Positions 5,479-6,450 of a DNA stretch of 6,450 bases are shown here, in pieces. Both the position numbers and the translations under genes were made by a program. Source of the stretch: CAJXVY01 sp965660355 (lineage in GTDB: Bacteria; Actinomycetota; Actinomycetes; Actinomycetales; Microbacteriaceae); the NCBI GenBank assembly GCA_965660355.1, contig CBFHZN010000044.1:1-6450 (forward strand), in the 5' to 3' direction. The notes beneath the pieces were generated by a model. That model saw nothing but the letters and a program-made list of their open reading frames with translations, searched no databases and was not told the origin of the DNA. Numbering within the stretch: position 1 is the first letter of the stretch; each line of letters begins with the position of its first letter.

Positions 5479-5888
5479 GTTCCCAAAGGGTTGTTTTAGA
5501 TACTTCGGTGCTAATCGCAATTGAAAGAGGGAACAGCGCCGATCAATTGCAAGACTTTGATTTTGTCATTCCAACACCCGCTCTCGCTGAATTTGAATAT
5601 GGACTGAGAAGAATGCCTGCTGATGCAGCCAGACGCGGGTGGCAAATACTTGAAGCAATGGTTGCGGTGTCGGAAATAGCTCCGTTTGACTCAAAGGCTG
5701 CCTCCAAGTATGCAGAGCTGAAAAGCGCTTTGGCGAGTTTAGGAAAACCGCGCTCGCAAATGGATCTGCTCATTGCCTCGATTGCTGCAAGCCTTGGCTT
5801 GCAGCTAGTGACTACCGACCGAAAAGCGCAGTTTGAATTAATACCGGGGGTGAAACTGCACCCTCTAAGCCATAAACTTCATAAGTGA
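5475..5888 (+). CDS. vapC: VapC-type toxin, PIN-domain ribonuclease
   Basis: VapC toxins are Mg2+-dependent ribonucleases that cut tRNA, rRNA or mRNA and stop growth when not bound by antitoxin. The 137-aa protein is a complete PIN domain with all four acidic residues in place: D9 (VVLDTSVLIA), E39 (PTPALAEFEYGL), D97 (RSQMDLLIA) and D115 (LVTTDRK). It therefore looks catalytically intact. The only start that fits is TTG at 5475: an in-frame ATG or GTG is not available before the conserved VVLDTS strand. This TTG overlaps the antitoxin stop as TTGA and has no well-placed ribosome site (GAGG lies about 19 nt away), so translation probably depends on coupling to the antitoxin. The weak start would keep toxin below antitoxin. 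The stop overlaps the methyltransferase start as GTGA. The RNA target cannot be inferred. Confidence 0.92.
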   Translation: MSSQRVVLDTSVLIAIERGNSADQLQDFDFVIPTPALAEFEYGLRRMPADAARRGWQILEAMVAVSEIAPFDSKAASKYAELKSALASLGKPRSQMDLLIASIAASLGLQLVTTDRKAQFELIPGVKLHPLSHKLHK

Positions 5889-6450
5889 CCGAAGCAGATA
5901 AGCCAACTGAGCAACCAACCTGGGGTGTTGGGCCCTATGAAGGCGACCCAACCAAAGACCCTAATTTCGATAGGTTCGATTCTGAATTGGTCAATGAGGG
6001 CGACACCAGAAACGTGGTTGACACCTATCGCTACTGGTCAATGGAGGCAATTGTTGCCGATTTGGATTCAAAAAGGCATGGTTTTCACGTTGCCATTGAG
6101 AATTGGCAGCATGATCTCAACATCGGCTCAATTGTGAGAACCGCCAATGCGTTTTTGGCCAAAGAGGTCCACATCATCGGCAATAAGCGCTGGAACCGTC
6201 GAGGGGCAATGGTCACTGACCGCTATCAACACGTTACCCACCACCCTGATATTGCATCCTTCCTCGAATACATCGGCTCTCTTCCAGTGATTGCCATCGA
6301 TAACGTCCCGGGGTGTTCAAAACTTGAAGAATATGAATTACCAAAGGAATGCGTGTTTCTCTTCGGTCAAGAGGGGCCTGGTTTGAGCCAACAAGCACTT
6401 GATAGCGCGAGTGCTGTTTTGGAGATCAGCCAATTCGGTTCAACAAGGTC
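5885..6450 (+). CDS. SpoU/TrmH-family RNA 2'-O-methyltransferase (3' end outside window)
   Basis: SPOUT methyltransferases of this group transfer a methyl group from SAM to a ribose 2'-OH in tRNA or rRNA. About 188 codons are visible and the frame is open to the window end. The start is GTG at 5885: an in-frame TAA lies immediately before it and the next in-frame ATG is near base 6040, inside conserved sequence. The N-terminus (WGVGPYEGDP and then RNVVDTYRYW) matches my memory of actinobacterial members. SpoU motif 1 is NIGSIVRTANAF, motif 2 is FGQEGPGLS, and the window ends in the opening of motif 3 (ISQFGSTR), so the knot with the SAM site is cut off. The start overlaps the VapC stop by 4 nt and has no ribosome site, which suggests coupled translation and shared transcription with vapBC. 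The exact nucleotide modified is unknown; a similar gene lies near pyrE and clpB in M. tuberculosis. Confidence 0.93.
   Translation, partial: MTEADKPTEQPTWGVGPYEGDPTKDPNFDRFDSELVNEGDTRNVVDTYRYWSMEAIVADLDSKRHGFHVAIENWQHDLNIGSIVRTANAFLAKEVHIIGNKRWNRRGAMVTDRYQHVTHHPDIASFLEYIGSLPVIAIDNVPGCSKLEEYELPKECVFLFGQEGPGLSQQALDSASAVLEISQFGSTR

Noticed and set aside
5925..6137. Forward open frame of about 70 codons
   Set aside because: It lies out of frame within the SpoU methyltransferase, whose motifs NIGSIVRTANAF and GQEGPGLS are unmistakable in the other frame.
1..6450. CRISPR array, tRNA or rRNA gene, insertion sequence, phage genes
   Set aside because: No short spaced repeats, no cloverleaf-like sequence, no transposase or integrase reading frame, and no terminal inverted repeats around the toxin-antitoxin pair were seen.

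Overview
The window looks like a chromosomal segment of an actinobacterium, probably a small-genome aquatic member such as the acI or Luna-type Microbacteriaceae. That placement is inference. It rests on the proteins (an actinobacterial-style SpoU methyltransferase N-terminus, exonuclease III with the FTYWDYKQLRFPKNEGMRIDF stretch, a kinase with an LHGSVQ H-box), on base composition that by eye looks lower than in most actinobacteria, on 4-nt stop/start overlaps, and on several starts that look leaderless. From memory, clpB, pyrE and a SpoU-family methyltransferase also lie close together in Mycobacterium tuberculosis, so most of this window is probably a conserved neighbourhood with lineage-specific insertions. 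Two runs of exactly 99 N show that it comes from a draft scaffold.

Layout. Bases 1-1085 hold the C-terminal part of the disaggregase ClpB, entering from the left. A perfect 24-bp palindrome starts at its stop codon; it is a likely terminator or an operator. Then follows a two-component operon (1137-3691): a NarL/LuxR-type response regulator, and, overlapping it by 4 nt, a large membrane histidine kinase with two four-helix membrane blocks. The kinase contains an N gap flanked by identical 78-nt sequences, which is most likely an unmerged contig overlap. The kinase converges on, and overlaps by 31 bp, the reverse-strand exonuclease III gene (3661-4443). Only 16 bp separate that gene from the divergent pyrE (4460-5011), and the two candidate -10 boxes overlap on opposite strands.

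Downstream of pyrE is a VapBC-type toxin-antitoxin pair (5113-5888). Just before the antitoxin start lies a perfect 19-bp inverted repeat that overlaps a candidate promoter, so it is a good autoregulatory operator candidate. The toxin begins with TTG and overlaps the antitoxin stop by 4 nt. The SpoU/TrmH-family RNA methyltransferase that leaves the window on the right begins with GTG and overlaps the toxin stop by 4 nt. The methyltransferase is therefore probably transcribed and translated together with the toxin-antitoxin pair.

The points most worth a second look are this toxin-antitoxin/methyltransferase coupling with its operator, and the double 4-TM kinase with a second, H-box-like segment between its membrane blocks. 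I did not find a clearly new defence or mobile system. The two assembly gaps limit what can be said about the kinase and the antitoxin.
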